NCBI RefSeq assembly: GCF_003953935.1
Contig: NZ_RXLQ01000004.1
Location: 493,149 to 557,148 of the forward strand
DNA length: 64,000 nt
Source: Massilia atriviolacea
GTDB lineage: Bacteria > Pseudomonadota > Gammaproteobacteria > Burkholderiales > Burkholderiaceae_D
Reading direction: 5' to 3'
Position numbers and translations under genes: made by a program. The notes beneath the pieces were generated by a model. It was not told the DNA's origin and made no database searches. It worked only from the letters and a program-made list of their open reading frames with translations. Position 1 is the first letter of the stretch; the number at the start of each line of letters is the position of its first letter. Below are positions 62,184 through 64,000 of this stretch, in pieces.

Positions 62184-62210
62184 TGCAGCCATTTCGGCTG
62201 CATTGTTTTT
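62184..62210 (+). terminator. Terminator-type hairpin in the gap between the two M28 genes
   Basis: A 7-bp stem (TGCAGCC at 62184-62190, GGCTGCA at 62196-62202) with a 5-base loop is followed by TTGTTTTT. It lies 160 bases after the first peptidase stop and 82 bases before the second start. No convincing promoter lies between it and the second start, so it may be a leader terminator (attenuator) of that gene or the end of a short RNA that starts near 62140. An AT-rich stretch with TTGCAT (62109) and GATAAT/TAATAT (62128-62135) lies upstream. Confidence 0.55.
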
Positions 62211-62292
62211 GGATGAGCGCCGTCTGACCCACAAGTCACGCCATCGCTCGACAAATGGGCTACAACGCCCATCTATAAAAAAGGAAAATCCG

Positions 62293-63885
62293 ATGGAGAA
62301 CCAAGTGCACCAAATCCAGCGTCGTGCGATGCCTGCCCTGCTTGCGGTCCTGATTTCCGGGCTGCTGGCGACCACCCCTGCCACTGCTGCCGCCCCCGGC
62401 AAAGGGTGGATCACGGTGGGCGACACCGCGTACACGCATTTGCAAAAAGTAGCGCCGCAAGCGATTGCCCGCCAGAGTCAGGTTGTGAGGACCAACGACC
62501 AGGCCGGGCTTGTCGCTGCCGAGAGAGTTCACCTGGTGCAAGTGAACGAAGAAGAAATGCTGAAGCTGAACGAGTCGATCCACCACGAGCTCAAGCGCTG
62601 CGGCGGCTATATGTATCACGAGACCGAAGCCGAGGGCAAACGCGCGCTGGCCAAGCTGGCCTCGCCGCCGAGCGCGGCCAGCCTGGCGGCATTGGCCCGG
62701 CCGAGCTACACCATCGACAACCAGGCGCTGGTGACCCCGGTCCTGTCGCAAATGCAGGCAAGTAATATCGGCACGACGATTACCGAGCTGTCCTCGTTTA
62801 CCAACCGCTTCTACACGACCACGGGCGGCTCCGACGCCTCCAACTGGCTCAAGCAAAAATGGGCCGGCATGGCCACCGGCCGTCCCGATATCACGGTGAC
62901 GCAATTCACGCACAGCGGCTATAACCAGAAGTCGGTCATCGCGACGATTACCGGGACCGATAACCCATCCGAGGTGATCGTGCTCGGCGGCCACCTCGAT
63001 TCGACGGTCGGTTCCGGCACCGGCGAAACCTCGCGCGCGCCGGGCGCCGATGACGATGCGTCGGGTATCGCCAGCATGACCGAAGTGCTGCGCGCGATGA
63101 TCGCCAACGGCTACAAGCCGCGCCGCACCATCAAGATGATCGGCTATGCCGCCGAAGAAGTGGGCCTGCGCGGTTCGCAAGCGATCGCCCAGAACTTCAA
63201 GGCGAATAATGTGAATGTGGTCGGCGTCATGCAGCTCGACATGACCAACTACAAAGGCTCGGCCAACGATATTTATATCTATACCGATTACACCGACAGC
63301 GCGCAGAACACCTTTGTCGCCAATCTGATCACGACCTACCAGCCGACCCTGACGATCGGTTACGACAAGTGCGGTTACGGCTGCTCGGATCACGCTTCGT
63401 GGACGGCGCAGGGTTATTACGCATCGATGCCGTTCGAAACGGCGATGTCGCAGTCGAACCGGTATATCCACACGGTGAACGATACCTTTGCCAATGCCGG
63501 CGGCCAGGCCAATCACTCGCTCAAATTCGCGCGTCTGGCGGCATCGTTCGCGATCGAGCTGGGCAGCGATGGCGCGGCGCCAGGCGGTACCGACAAGACC
63601 GAAACGTTTACCGGCAGCCTGACCTCGGGCCAGAAGAAAACCTTCGGCCCGTTCAAGGCCGCTATCGGAACGGTGGTGTCGTCGACCACCGGAACGGGCG
63701 ATACGGACCTGTATGTGCGTAAAACCTCGGTGCCGACCACCACCAGCTACACCTGCAAGTCGGATGGTTCGACCAGTACCGAAAACTGCACGGTGAATAT
63801 GACCGCGAATGGCGATGTATATGTGCTGTTGAACGGTTATACGGCGTCGAGCTACACCTTGAAAGTGACGTACAAGCCGCAGTAA
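62293..63885 (+). CDS. Secreted M28-family aminopeptidase with C-terminal PPC domain
   Basis: A 530-residue paralogue of the previous gene with the same plan: signal peptide (cleaved near 35, ATAAA), propeptide-like region with the shared CGGYMYHETEAEGKR block, and the zinc catalytic domain (GGHLDST near 231, GADDDASG near 250, AAEEVG near 285, LDM near 313, CGYGCSDH near 358). From about 435 to 530 it adds a pre-peptidase C-terminal (PPC) domain (KTETFTGSLTSGQKKTF to the end), which is often cut off during maturation or used for substrate or surface binding. Start ATG 62293 follows AAGGAAAATCCG. A strong terminator follows the stop. Confidence 0.94.
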   Translation: MENQVHQIQRRAMPALLAVLISGLLATTPATAAAPGKGWITVGDTAYTHLQKVAPQAIARQSQVVRTNDQAGLVAAERVHLVQVNEEEMLKLNESIHHELKRCGGYMYHETEAEGKRALAKLASPPSAASLAALARPSYTIDNQALVTPVLSQMQASNIGTTITELSSFTNRFYTTTGGSDASNWLKQKWAGMATGRPDITVTQFTHSGYNQKSVIATITGTDNPSEVIVLGGHLDSTVGSGTGETSRAPGADDDASGIASMTEVLRAMIANGYKPRRTIKMIGYAAEEVGLRGSQAIAQNFKANNVNVVGVMQLDMTNYKGSANDIYIYTDYTDSAQNTFVANLITTYQPTLTIGYDKCGYGCSDHASWTAQGYYASMPFETAMSQSNRYIHTVNDTFANAGGQANHSLKFARLAASFAIELGSDGAAPGGTDKTETFTGSLTSGQKKTFGPFKAAIGTVVSSTTGTGDTDLYVRKTSVPTTTSYTCKSDGSTSTENCTVNMTANGDVYVLLNGYTASSYTLKVTYKPQ

Positions 63886-63907
63886 TCGCTGCCCGCTGAG
63901 CGCTCCC

Positions 63908-63949
63908 GCCGCGCGCATGCCTGGTCCAGGCTGCGCGCGGCGTTTTTTT
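63908..63949 (+). terminator. Intrinsic terminator after the second M28 peptidase
   Basis: A 10-bp GC stem (GCCGCGCGCA and TGCGCGCGGC, 63908-63917 and 63932-63941) with an inner CCTGG/CCAGG helix is followed by seven Ts (63943-63949), 23 bases after the stop codon. A classic intrinsic terminator. Confidence 0.9.
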
Positions 63950-64000
63950 ACGCGTCTCTGATATCCGCGGACGAAAAAAAACCCCGGTTTGCACCAAGCG

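Noticed and set aside
63950..64000. A-rich run followed by ACCCCGG at the right edge, perhaps a minus-strand terminator of the next gene
   Set aside because: Only one arm of a possible stem is inside the window, so it cannot be supported.

Overview
The window is about 64 kb of high-GC chromosomal DNA from a betaproteobacterium. Gene content and order fit the Oxalobacteraceae (Massilia/Telluria/Duganella-like); this is inferred from gene content only. Supporting signs are a queA-tgt-yajC-secD-secF block, a Pseudomonas-style arginine succinyltransferase (AST) operon, NsrR/Hmp, and several secreted hydrolases. I see no rRNA, tRNA, CRISPR array, transposase, integrase or phage gene. About 45 protein genes are intact, one is cut by the left edge, and one toxin-antitoxin remnant is broken. 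Most long ORFs antisense to these genes are GC-driven shadows.

Layout. 0-3 kb: 3' end of an unknown gene, a secreted zinc phospholipase C-like protein, and a convergent APC amino acid permease. 3.1-5 kb: a nitric-oxide defence pair, nsrR and hmp, each with a 9-5-9 NsrR operator. 5-18.3 kb (minus strand): arginine catabolism, astC-aruF-aruG-astD-astB-gdh-astE, followed by an old-yellow-enzyme gene. This takes arginine to glutamate and, through the 1568-residue NAD-glutamate dehydrogenase placed inside the cluster, to 2-oxoglutarate. The AraC-type regulator argR lies just upstream, and a good ArgR site precedes the operon. 19.8-21.6 kb: a MarR regulator coupled to a small unknown protein, then an HDOD protein. 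21.8-26.7 kb: a probable cellobionate locus (LacI regulator, GH94 phosphorylase, GPH-family transporter) with a perfect palindromic operator just after the start point of a strong promoter.

26.9-34.3 kb: glutathione transferase, a WYL/YafY-type regulator, then the queuosine and protein-secretion block. 34.4-39.3 kb: recG, an oxidoreductase, a DUF3025 protein and pyrC. 39.4-39.9 kb: decayed parDE-like pair. 39.9-44.6 kb: an orphan amino-acid ABC ATPase divergent from a dicarboxylate/glutamate symporter, then a secreted amidohydrolase-asparaginase pair. 44.7-50.4 kb: an Atm1-type ABC exporter, a YciA thioesterase, a PhoD-type phosphatase and the first of two tandem fadD genes (second to 52.1 kb). 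52.4-57.8 kb: a lipoprotein aminopeptidase, a molybdopterin oxidoreductase, an M20 amidohydrolase and a hydroxyisobutyrate-dehydrogenase-like gene that seems to start at CTG. 58-64 kb: a PagL-type lipid A deacylase, a phytase-like lipoprotein and two related secreted M28 aminopeptidases.

The most interesting non-coding signals are two ~200-bp elements with near-identical inverted ends (one upstream of the AST operon, one upstream of the cellobionate transporter), a candidate minus-strand small RNA at 21.6 kb, a terminator hairpin in the leader of the last protease, and three REP-like palindromes in intergenic gaps.
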